This document shows positions 1-5,554 of a DNA stretch of 6,150 nt, piece after piece. Numbering within the stretch: position 1 is the first letter of the stretch; each line of letters starts with the position of its first letter. The DNA lies in the NCBI GenBank assembly GCA_020851855.1, contig JADZBY010000088.1, positions 1 to 6,150 of the forward strand, in the 5' to 3' direction. The notes below the pieces were generated by a model. That model worked only from the letters and a program-made list of their open reading frames with translations. It had not been told where the DNA came from and made no database searches. Origin of the DNA: Anaerolineae bacterium (GTDB taxonomy: Bacteria; Chloroflexota; Anaerolineae; Aggregatilineales; UBA2796). A program made the position numbers and the translations under genes.

Positions 1-251
1 TATACGCCCACGATCTGCTCCGGCTCGACATGCAGCCCGACCTCTTCCCACACCTCGCGGGCCGTAGCCGGGGCGGGTTCTTCGCCCGGCTCCAGAATGC
101 CGCCCACCAGCGCCCAGGTTTTCGTATCGGCGCGCAGGTGAATCAGCGTCTCACCGCGCTCGTTCATGATGATGGCGATCACACCGGGCATGAACAGCAA
201 TTCATGCCCGATCTTCTCGCGAATTTGTCTCACGTATTCGGGAACAGGCAC
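1..251 (-). CDS. NUDIX hydrolase, N-terminal part (cut by left window edge)
   Basis: NUDIX enzymes hydrolyse nucleoside diphosphates linked to another moiety (for example damaged dNTPs, ADP-ribose or dinucleotides) in the cytoplasm using a divalent metal. The 83 visible residues begin MPVPEYVRQIREKIGHELLF and contain a complete Nudix box at residues 51-73 that fits G-x5-E-x7-REUxEExGU exactly: G51, E57, R65, E66, E69, E70, G72 and L73, so the metal-binding glutamates are present. The beta-strand before the box (GVIAIIMNERGETLIHLR) is typical of the family. The start is a GTG at 251-249. It has a GAGGG ribosome-binding site at 258-262, six bases away, and an in-frame TGA only four codons upstream, so the protein cannot start much earlier. 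The rest of the protein, including substrate-determining loops, lies beyond position 1, so the substrate cannot be assigned. It follows the SDR gene by 41 bp and may have its own promoter (292-300). Confidence 0.9.
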   Translation of the reverse strand, partial: MPVPEYVRQIREKIGHELLFMPGVIAIIMNERGETLIHLRADTKTWALVGGILEPGEEPAPATAREVWEEVGLHVEPEQIVGV

Positions 252-291
252 GCTCAGCCCTCATCTGTCGGCAATGTGATGAGCCGGTGGC

Positions 292-300
292 ATTATACCA
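292..300 (-). promoter_or_regulatory. Possible extended -10 promoter for the NUDIX gene
   Basis: The minus strand reads TGGTATAAT, an exact match to the TGnTATAAT extended -10 consensus of sigma-70-type promoters, in an otherwise GC-rich region. It overlaps the TAA stop of the SDR gene (295-293). Transcription would begin near 285, leaving a leader of about 34 bases before the GTG at 251, with the GAGGG ribosome-binding site inside it. I see no good -35 hexamer 16-18 bases upstream, which is tolerated in extended -10 promoters. The match could be accidental, because the last codons of the SDR gene (Val-Val-stop) supply most of it. Confidence 0.4.
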
Positions 301-1333
301 CCGGCCTGTCGGGGCGCTCGTTGTGCGCTCGGTGCCGCCACGCCGCCAGCAACTCCGCCTCGCGCGATGCAGACATGCCCTCGCCGCGCGCCATCAGCCG
401 CGTGCGCTGCTCGTCGTCCAGCCCGCGCAGCCAGTCCAGCGTATCGCGGATGGTGGCGTCCAGCGGGCGGAATCTCAGCCCGGCGCGCAGCGCCTTGCTC
501 ACGTCGAACTGGCTGAAGCCCGCCGACGCGGCAGGCAGCCACAGCGGCAGATCGGCCCACGGCTGCACGTCGTGGCTGAGCAAAAACGCTTCGTCCAGCC
601 ATACAAAGCGCGCATCGCTGCCGCTCACGTCCCGGCATGTGTCCAGGACCTTGCCAAGCGTGAGCGGGTAATCCGGCCCGGTGGCGTTAAAGATATCCGC
701 CGCGCCATTTTCCAGCAGCCGGATGGTGAACTCGGCCAGATCGCGCGCATCGATGAACTGGACCGGCTGGTCGGGCGTGCCCGGTGCGAGCGCCTCGCCG
801 CCGCGCGCCACACGGTCTACCCAGTACGGCAGCCGGTTGGTCGGGTCGTGCGGGCCGACGATCAGGCCGGGGCGGATGACGAGCGTCCGGCCCGGAAAGG
901 CGGCTTCGGCGGCGCGCTCACACAGCACCTTCAGGCCGCCATACGTCTCCCCCGTGACTTGCTCGGTGCTCTCGTCGGCCAGCGTCGCCAGCTCGCTCGT
1001 TTCCGTCTGGCCGGGCTTCTCGTTATCGCGGAATACAGAGAGCGTGGAGATGAACGCATAACGCTCGACTGTGCCCACCAGCGCATCGGCTACGAGCGAA
1101 ACGGCGCGCGGAAAGTAGCCGCACGTATCGATGACTGCGTCAAAGCGCCGCCCGTGCAATCTGCCCACATCGGCGGCGTTGGCGCGGTCGCCGTGCACCT
1201 TTTCCACATACGGGTACAGGTCCGGGTTGGTGCGGCCCCGGTTGAAGAGCGTCAGCTGGTGGCCGTGCGAGTGCGCTGCTTCGACCAGATGCCGCCCGAC
1301 AAACTGTGTGCCGCCGACGATTAGGATGTGCAT
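293..1333 (-). CDS. NAD(P)-dependent epimerase/dehydratase-like protein (extended or atypical SDR)
   Basis: This 346-residue Rossmann-fold protein belongs to the SDR superfamily that includes NAD-dependent sugar epimerases and dehydratases. The N-terminal nucleotide-binding loop is GGTQFVGRH (7-15), a GGTxFxGRH variant of TGxxGxxG common in the CSP41-like atypical branch. A second strand ends in LFNRGRT (29-35), where the arginines could contact the adenosine ribose or phosphate. VIDTCGY lies at 67-73, STLSVF at 96-101 (candidate catalytic Ser/Thr), the catalytic YxxxK as YGGLK at 131-135, and RPGLIVGP at 154-161. The length suits the family. ATG at 1333 is preceded by AAGGGGG at 1337-1343. 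The gene ends in TAA. The true substrate, a nucleotide sugar or otherwise, cannot be read from the sequence, and there are no sugar-pathway neighbours here. It lies 127 bp downstream of the ABC permease, a gap largely made up of an inverted repeat, so it may once have been tightly joined to the transporter operon. Confidence 0.88.
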   Translation of the reverse strand: MHILIVGGTQFVGRHLVEAAHSHGHQLTLFNRGRTNPDLYPYVEKVHGDRANAADVGRLHGRRFDAVIDTCGYFPRAVSLVADALVGTVERYAFISTLSVFRDNEKPGQTETSELATLADESTEQVTGETYGGLKVLCERAAEAAFPGRTLVIRPGLIVGPHDPTNRLPYWVDRVARGGEALAPGTPDQPVQFIDARDLAEFTIRLLENGAADIFNATGPDYPLTLGKVLDTCRDVSGSDARFVWLDEAFLLSHDVQPWADLPLWLPAASAGFSQFDVSKALRAGLRFRPLDATIRDTLDWLRGLDDEQRTRLMARGEGMSASREAELLAAWRHRAHNERPDRPVV

Positions 1334-1364
1334 AGTCCCCCTTGTTCTACCCTCACTCCCCTAA

Positions 1365-1391
1365 CCCCTCTCCCGCTCAGGGAGAGAGGGG
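1365..1391 (-). other. Stem-loop near the SDR-proximal end of the repeat element
   Basis: CCCCTCTCCC (1365-1374) faces GGGAGAGAGGGG (1380-1391) across a five-base spacer. They pair as a GC-rich stem with one two-base bulge. On the minus-strand transcript the hairpin would lie about 30 bases upstream of the SDR start codon. No run of U follows it, so it is not a canonical intrinsic terminator; it could stabilise or fold the upstream mRNA. Confidence 0.6.
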
Positions 1392-1414
1392 AATTACGCG
1401 GCGTCTTCCCTGTT

Positions 1415-1446
1415 CCTGTCCCTCTCCATGAGGGAGAGGGGACAGG
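1415..1446 (-). other. Stem-loop near the permease-proximal end of the repeat element
   Basis: CCTGTCCCTCTCC (1415-1427) is the reverse complement of GGAGAGGGGACAGG (1433-1446) apart from one bulged G, with a five-base loop. It lies just after the permease stop codon on the minus-strand transcript. The stem is very stable, but it is followed by a purine-rich rather than a U-rich stretch, so partial termination or 3'-end protection of the transporter mRNA is more plausible than clean Rho-independent termination. Confidence 0.6.
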
Positions 1447-1460
1447 GGTGAGGGTTTCTT

Positions 1461-2753
1461 CTACTCCGTCTTGAGCGCCACCACCGGCTCCAGCCGCGCC
1501 GCACGCAGCGCCGGGTACAGCCCCGCGCCCAGTCCGACCAGCACCGCCAGCCCGACGCCAAACGCCATCAGCTCGAACGGGATCACGATCAGGTTGCCCT
1601 GGATCATCGACGGATCGATGGGCAAAAAGACCGGCCCGGTGTTTGTGCCCATGTTGCCGATGGCCTGGTTAATCACGTTGCGCAAGACGAGCGAGATGCC
1701 CACGCCCGCCGCGCCGCCGGCCAGCCCAACCAGCGACGCCTCGATCAGGAACACGATCAGGATGTGCCGGTCGGCAGCGCCCACCGCCTTCATCAGCCCG
1801 ATCTCGCGCGTGCGCTCCAGGATGGCCATCGTCATCGTATTCGCCACGCCAAAGGCCGCCACGACGAGCGCCACACCGCCCACGCCGCCCAGCAGCAGGC
1901 GCATCTGTCCGAAGAAGCCGTTGAGCTGGTTCAGAAAGTCTACCGCGCCGCCCGTCTGGTAGCCCATCTCGCGCAGCGCGTCGGCTACGCTCGTCGTGGT
2001 GTCCCGGCTCGTCGTGCGGATGATGATCTGCTCGTACTGTACCTCGTCCGGATCGTAATCGCGCCCGTTGGCTTGCTCCCAGAGCTTGATCATCTCGTCA
2101 AAGCGCATCAGCAGCGAGTAATCGAAGAAACCATTCGACGGCTGGAGCACGCCGGCCACGCTCACGTTCAGCCGGCGCGAGCTTTCCTGACCGTTCGCAT
2201 AGGTCCGGAAGGTCACGCGGAACGATTCTTCGAGAAGGTCTACCGTCACCGGCTTCCACTCGGTGGCGGTCGGATCAAAGAAGCTCTCCGGGATGCGCCC
2301 ACCGACGAGGAACTGGCCCGGCTCCAGGCTCAGTTCGCCCTGCGCCAGCGTGACGCCCAGGTAGGGCAGGAGCGCCGGGTCAATGCCGACAATGCCGGGC
2401 GTGCTCAGGTAGTCGCCGGCCTTGATCTCCAGGCCATACGCGGACAGGATCGGGATCACAGCCGCCACGCCCGGAATGCGCCAGAACGCCGCGACCGCCT
2501 CGCCGTTCAACTGCGGCGCGTCCTCGTTGATCGGCCCATTCGGACCCATCATGATCCCGCTGTACACCGTCAGCTCCGTCAGCGACGCGCTGGAGCCGAT
2601 GCCACGCTCCGCAGCGCCCTGCAGACCGAGAGTCATGGCGATGAGCAGGATGACGGCGGCAGTGCCCACCATCACACCGCCCGCCGTCATGATTAACCGC
2701 GCCCGCGCACGGGCGAGATTGCGGAAGGCCAGTCCGGCCAGTTCCCCGAACAT
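1461..2753 (-). CDS. MacB/FtsX-type ABC transporter permease
   Basis: This 430-residue membrane protein has the standard MacB layout. One transmembrane helix sits near the N terminus (about 20-42), followed by a large extracytoplasmic domain of the MacB_PCD kind (about 43-285) and three C-terminal helices (about 286-309, 330-357 and 389-414) forming the FtsX domain. The cytoplasmic loop after helix 2 carries ERTREIGLMKAVGA (313-326), the family's hallmark coupling segment, and the C terminus PALRAARLEPVVALKTE matches the usual PAxxAARxxPxxALR ending. Such permeases dimerise and use cytoplasmic ATP hydrolysis to drive conformational changes outside the membrane instead of moving a substrate through the bilayer. 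ATG at 2753 follows AGGAAA (2759-2764), which overlaps the TAG stop of the CARDB gene, so translation is probably coupled. The ATPase encoded at 4792-5547 is the obvious partner. The substrate or signal is unknown. Single-copy FtsX-like permeases are normally homodimeric, so no second permease is required. Confidence 0.93.
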   Translation of the reverse strand: MFGELAGLAFRNLARARARLIMTAGGVMVGTAAVILLIAMTLGLQGAAERGIGSSASLTELTVYSGIMMGPNGPINEDAPQLNGEAVAAFWRIPGVAAVIPILSAYGLEIKAGDYLSTPGIVGIDPALLPYLGVTLAQGELSLEPGQFLVGGRIPESFFDPTATEWKPVTVDLLEESFRVTFRTYANGQESSRRLNVSVAGVLQPSNGFFDYSLLMRFDEMIKLWEQANGRDYDPDEVQYEQIIIRTTSRDTTTSVADALREMGYQTGGAVDFLNQLNGFFGQMRLLLGGVGGVALVVAAFGVANTMTMAILERTREIGLMKAVGAADRHILIVFLIEASLVGLAGGAAGVGISLVLRNVINQAIGNMGTNTGPVFLPIDPSMIQGNLIVIPFELMAFGVGLAVLVGLGAGLYPALRAARLEPVVALKTE

Positions 2754-2762
2754 GTGCGTTTC

Positions 2763-4802
2763 CTAGCTCCCCAGGCCCAACAATCCGAGAATCAAGCGCC
2801 GCAGCGTTTCCTGGGATGAAGGCGTCGGCTCCGGCGTCGGCTCGGTGGGCTGCTCGACCACGTCCGGCGGCGGCGGCGGCGGGACGGCTTCCGTCTCGTA
2901 GGCCGTCGTCAGTGAGCGCTGCTGCCGCAAGTCGTCGGCATAGTACAGCGTCAGCGTGATGCGCACCGGCCCCTCGCCGCTCGGAATCACCGTGGCGTTC
3001 ACGGTGGTATCTTCCCCGCCGGCCAGCGCGGAGAGGGTCGTTTCCGCCCCATCGACCACCTCGCCGTTGTCGGCGGTCACCACGGCCCGCTTCAGATCCA
3101 CGCGCGTCGTGCCGTCGTTGAACACGCCGATGGCCAGCGGCAGCGGCTCGCCCATGTTCGTCTGCGGCGGGACCGGATTCTGCGCCTGGAAGCGCAGTTG
3201 CGGCGGCGCGACCACCGGCAGGCTGATGCGCAGCACCGTCTGGCCCGATGCGCCGTCGCTGCGTTTGTAATTCAGGGTCAGCGGCAGGCTGTACAGGCCG
3301 CTGTTCGCCCGCCCGTTGACGATGAACTCCTGCGTGACCACCTTCGTATCGTCCGGCGCGATGTCCCCGATGAGCAGCGTCCCGCCAGAGCCGATGGGCG
3401 CGAAGGTATCGCTCGGCGTGGTGCTGGAGCTGCCGCCGCCAGCGCCGGAATCGCCGCCCGGATTGGGCGTGGCCTGCGGCGGCGGGCCGGATTCTTCCAC
3501 CGTGCCAAAGGTCAGCAGCGTGCCGCGCGCCGTATCATCGCCCACGTTCAGGAACGTCACCTGAAGGGTGAAGCGGTCGCCCGGCGCAAGCGCCTCGCGG
3601 CCCGTATCGTAGGACTGCAACAGCAGCGTCGGCTGAAGCGTGACCTTGCGCGCGACGTTGATGGTCAGGCTGTCCGTCGATTCCTTCGCCTCGGCGTCTT
3701 GCAGGTAGGTCAGCGTCACCGGCTGGGCGCGTGGGCCGGCCTGCGCGTCGGGATCGACCACCAGTTCCAGCATCCGGCTGGCGCGCTCGCCCGGCCGGAT
3801 GTCGCCCAGCGGGAAGGTGTCGCCTTCCGGGCCGGCCAGCAGCACGCTGTCTGCCCCGGCGACGCGGATCAACACCTGGCGCGCGATCTGGTTGCCCGTG
3901 TTCGTGACCGTCACCGAGATGCGCACCGTCTCGCCGGGCGATGCAGGCGTCGGTGAGACGCGGTAACTGGCGAGGGTGATCTGCGACACTTCCGCGATAC
4001 GCTCCACGCGCACGCCCAGCACACCCTGGCTGGTGTACGTCTTCTCAAAGTCCCGGAAGCCGAACGCCACCGGGATGCTGGCTGGCCCCGACGGCGCATC
4101 CAGCGCGGCGACGACTTCGAGCGTGACCGGCGCGGAGCCGCCCGGCGGAATGTCTGGCACAGTCACCGCCGCCTGACCCGGCGCGGGCAGGAACTTGCCA
4201 TCCGCGCCCACCGACACGGACACGCCCTGCGCCGTCCGGTTGCCCTGGTTCACCACCTGGAAGTTCAGGCGGACCGAGCCGCCAGGCGCTACGACCGCCG
4301 GATCGGCCACGAAGTCGCTGATCACCAGCGCGGGCTGGCCGGGCAGCGGCGTGGGTTCCAGCGTCGGCGTCGGGAGCGGCGTGGGCGTTGAGGTCGGCTG
4401 CGCCGTGGGCGTCGGCGCGACGATGAGCAGCGGGTACGGCGACATGGCGACGCCGTTCGGGCCGCTCACCTCGACGCCATACTGGCCGGGTGGGATGCCT
4501 TCCGGGATGCTCGCCCGCAGCGCGGTGTTGTTCAGGAACGTGGTGTCCACGAAGCTGAAGCCCACCAGCCGCACGACGCTCTCGTTGGTGAAATTCGCGC
4601 CGAACACCGACACGAAATTCGACTGCCCGGCGATGATCATGGGCGGCTCGGAGCGGTACACCTGCAGCGGCCCGACCGGCGTCGGCGGCTGGGGCGTGAA
4701 CCCGCCATCCTGCGCGGCAGTGTGCAGCGCGCCCCGCCCGCCGATCAGCACGACGAGCATCAGTCCAACCAGGGACAACGTTACAGTACGACTACGCTTC
4801 AT
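2763..4802 (-). CDS. Secreted IPT/TIG plus multi-CARDB protein, putative extracytoplasmic partner of the ABC transporter
   Basis: The protein has 679 residues, starting at ATG 4802. It begins with a signal peptide or N-terminal anchor (KRSR, then a hydrophobic core at 8-22, with a possible cleavage site after HTAA at 27-30). An IPT/TIG-like immunoglobulin module follows (about 46-129: PPMIIAGQSNFVSVFGANF, then IPPGQYGVEVSGPNG). A Thr/Pro linker (131-155) leads to about four CARDB/NEW3-like beta-sandwich modules (about 157-267, 274-384, 388-531 and 534-640), with recurrent APGGSVRLNFQVVNQGN-type strands. A poly-Pro/PTP linker (641-662) ends in a short hydrophobic tail, LRRLILGLLGLGS. No catalytic residues are recognisable. 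CARDB modules typically mediate adhesion or binding at the cell surface. A longer ORF reaches 4898, but that extension lies antiparallel-free inside the ATPase gene in another frame, is Arg/Ser-rich and hides the signal peptide. ATG 4802 has GGAGAAG (4810-4816) in front and overlaps the ATPase stop by 11 bp. The location between ATPase and permease genes suggests an adaptor or sensor role, which is inferred. Confidence 0.82.
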   Translation of the reverse strand: MKRSRTVTLSLVGLMLVVLIGGRGALHTAAQDGGFTPQPPTPVGPLQVYRSEPPMIIAGQSNFVSVFGANFTNESVVRLVGFSFVDTTFLNNTALRASIPEGIPPGQYGVEVSGPNGVAMSPYPLLIVAPTPTAQPTSTPTPLPTPTLEPTPLPGQPALVISDFVADPAVVAPGGSVRLNFQVVNQGNRTAQGVSVSVGADGKFLPAPGQAAVTVPDIPPGGSAPVTLEVVAALDAPSGPASIPVAFGFRDFEKTYTSQGVLGVRVERIAEVSQITLASYRVSPTPASPGETVRISVTVTNTGNQIARQVLIRVAGADSVLLAGPEGDTFPLGDIRPGERASRMLELVVDPDAQAGPRAQPVTLTYLQDAEAKESTDSLTINVARKVTLQPTLLLQSYDTGREALAPGDRFTLQVTFLNVGDDTARGTLLTFGTVEESGPPPQATPNPGGDSGAGGGSSSTTPSDTFAPIGSGGTLLIGDIAPDDTKVVTQEFIVNGRANSGLYSLPLTLNYKRSDGASGQTVLRISLPVVAPPQLRFQAQNPVPPQTNMGEPLPLAIGVFNDGTTRVDLKRAVVTADNGEVVDGAETTLSALAGGEDTTVNATVIPSGEGPVRITLTLYYADDLRQQRSLTTAYETEAVPPPPPPDVVEQPTEPTPEPTPSSQETLRRLILGLLGLGS
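2817..2882 (-). other. Coding low-complexity Pro/PTP linker near the C terminus of the CARDB protein
   Basis: Residues 641-662 of the CARDB protein are six consecutive prolines, a short acidic stretch and a TPEPTP-type run. This is probably an extended, disordered spacer between the last beta-sandwich module and the hydrophobic C-terminal tail. Confidence 0.7.
3393..3491 (-). other. Coding Gly/Ser/Pro-rich insertion inside the third CARDB-like module
   Basis: Residues 438-470 of the CARDB protein are rich in Gly, Ser, Pro and Thr (GGDSGAGGGSSSTTPSD at the centre). They interrupt the module between strands that are contiguous in its siblings. It is most likely a flexible surface loop. The reading frame is intact on both sides, so this is not a frameshift artefact. 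Confidence 0.6.
4338..4412 (-). other. Coding Thr/Pro linker after the IPT/TIG-like module
   Basis: Residues 131-155 of the CARDB protein are an alternating Thr-Pro run (TPTAQPTSTPTPLPTPTLEP and following), giving short degenerate GGCGT/GGGCGT-type repeats on the plus strand. Such linkers separate surface domains, are frequent in exported Chloroflexota proteins, and may be glycosylated on Thr; the glycosylation is inferred. Confidence 0.75.
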
Positions 4803-5547
4803 TCGGCATCTTCTCCAGCGCGGGACGCTCGTCCGAGACGACGCGCCCATCTTTGAGGTGCAGGATACGGTCGGCATACGCCGCCACGCCCTGCTCATGG
4901 GTCACGAAAATCACCGTCTTGCCGCGCTGGACGACGAGCGCCTTGAGCATCTCGATCACCAGCGTGCCGGTTTTGCTGTCAAGCTGGCCGGTCGGCTCGT
5001 CGGCCATGATGATCGGCGGGTTGTTGAACAGCGCCCGCCCGATGGCCACGCGCTGCATCTGCCCGCCGGAGAGCTGGCTGGGCCGGTTTTCCAGCCGGTC
5101 GCCCATGCCGAGCATGGTCAGGATGCGCGCCGCCCGGTTTTCGCGCTCGTCGCGGGGAATCCCGGCGAAGATGCCCGGCAGCGCCACGTTTTCCAGCGCC
5201 GTCATGGTCGGGACCAAAAAGAACTGCTGGAAAACGAAACCGACCGTGCGCTGCCGGAACATGGCCAGCTCTTCGCTGCTCATCTGGTCAATACGCTGCC
5301 CGGCCACCACAAGCGCGCCGCTCGTCGGCTTGTCCAGCCCGCCGAGCAGGTACAGCAGCGTGCTCTTGCCCGATCCGCTCGGCCCCATGATCGCGGTGAA
5401 CTGGCCGCGGTCGATGCTCAGCGTCACGTCGTTCAGCGGGCGGATGTGCTGCTCGCCAAGCTGGAACACCTTGTTCAGCCGGTGCGTGGCGATGTAATGG
5501 CCGTCCGGTCGCCCGTTAGACTGGCCATTGGAGGCGCTGCCGTTCAT
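4792..5547 (-). CDS. ABC transporter ATP-binding protein, LolD/MacB family
   Basis: This 251-residue cytoplasmic nucleotide-binding subunit powers the neighbouring MacB-type permease. All motifs are intact: an A-loop region near YIATHRLNKVF (18-28), Walker A GPSGSGKST (55-63), Q-loop VFQQFFLVP (105-113), signature LSGGQ (159-163), Walker B IIMADEP (179-185) with the catalytic Glu at 184, D-loop GQLDSKTG (187-194), and the H-loop histidine in VTHEQ (H217). The spacing and the MTALENVALP segment after the Q-loop are those of the LolD/MacB/FtsE group, not of importers. A polar Asn/Gly/Ser-rich extension of about 17 residues precedes the domain. ATG 5547 has GAGGG (5552-5556) four bases ahead, overlapping the TGA of the Yip1-like gene. 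The 3' end overlaps the CARDB start by 11 bp. Both junctions indicate coupled translation within one operon. Confidence 0.96.
   Translation of the reverse strand: MNGSASNGQSNGRPDGHYIATHRLNKVFQLGEQHIRPLNDVTLSIDRGQFTAIMGPSGSGKSTLLYLLGGLDKPTSGALVVAGQRIDQMSSEELAMFRQRTVGFVFQQFFLVPTMTALENVALPGIFAGIPRDERENRAARILTMLGMGDRLENRPSQLSGGQMQRVAIGRALFNNPPIIMADEPTGQLDSKTGTLVIEMLKALVVQRGKTVIFVTHEQGVAAYADRILHLKDGRVVSDERPALEKMPNEA
4810..4816 (-). promoter_or_regulatory. Ribosome-binding site that fixes the CARDB protein start
   Basis: The minus strand reads GGAGAAG, seven bases before ATG 4802, inside the last codons of the ATPase gene. This supports the internal ATG and signal peptide over the upstream in-frame ATG at 4898, whose extension has no signal-peptide character. 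Confidence 0.65.
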
Positions 5548-5554
5548 CTCGCCC

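Larger units (their letters stand above)
1349..1455. repeat. 107-bp MITE-like inverted-repeat element in the permease/SDR gap
   Basis: The ends form imperfect terminal inverted repeats. Positions 1349-1374, beginning ACCCTCAC and ending CCCCTCTCCC, match the reverse complement of 1432-1455 except for a two-base indel and two central mismatches. TTCT stands immediately outside each end (1345-1348 and 1456-1459), as expected of a 4-bp target-site duplication. There is no coding content. The element fills nearly all of the permease/SDR intergenic region, ending one base from the permease stop codon and five bases from the AAGGGGG ribosome-binding site of the SDR gene. I infer a non-autonomous mobile or REP-like palindromic repeat; copy number in the genome cannot be judged from one window. 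Confidence 0.7.

Noticed and set aside
287..1324. 345-codon plus-strand open frame
   Set aside because: It lies directly opposite the SDR gene, which has all expected motifs. The plus-strand product is Arg/Ala/His-rich with no domain.
1365..1446. Hairpins in the intergenic repeat as Rho-independent terminators
   Set aside because: Stable GC stems exist, but neither is followed by a T-run on the minus strand. The paired, inverted layout fits a mobile repeat better.
1764..2696. 310-codon plus-strand open frame
   Set aside because: It is a shadow of the MacB-type permease; the His/Arg-rich sequence has no membrane segments or family features.
4338..4412. Short GGCGT-like repeats as a DNA-level tandem repeat or CRISPR-like array
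   Set aside because: Repeat units are irregular and fully explained by coding for a Thr/Pro linker; there are no equal spacers.
4803..4898. Upstream extension of the CARDB protein to an ATG at 4898 (711 residues)
   Set aside because: The extra 32 residues overlap the ATPase gene in another frame, are Arg/Ser-rich and unlike any signal sequence. The internal ATG at 4802 has a ribosome-binding site and begins a good signal peptide.
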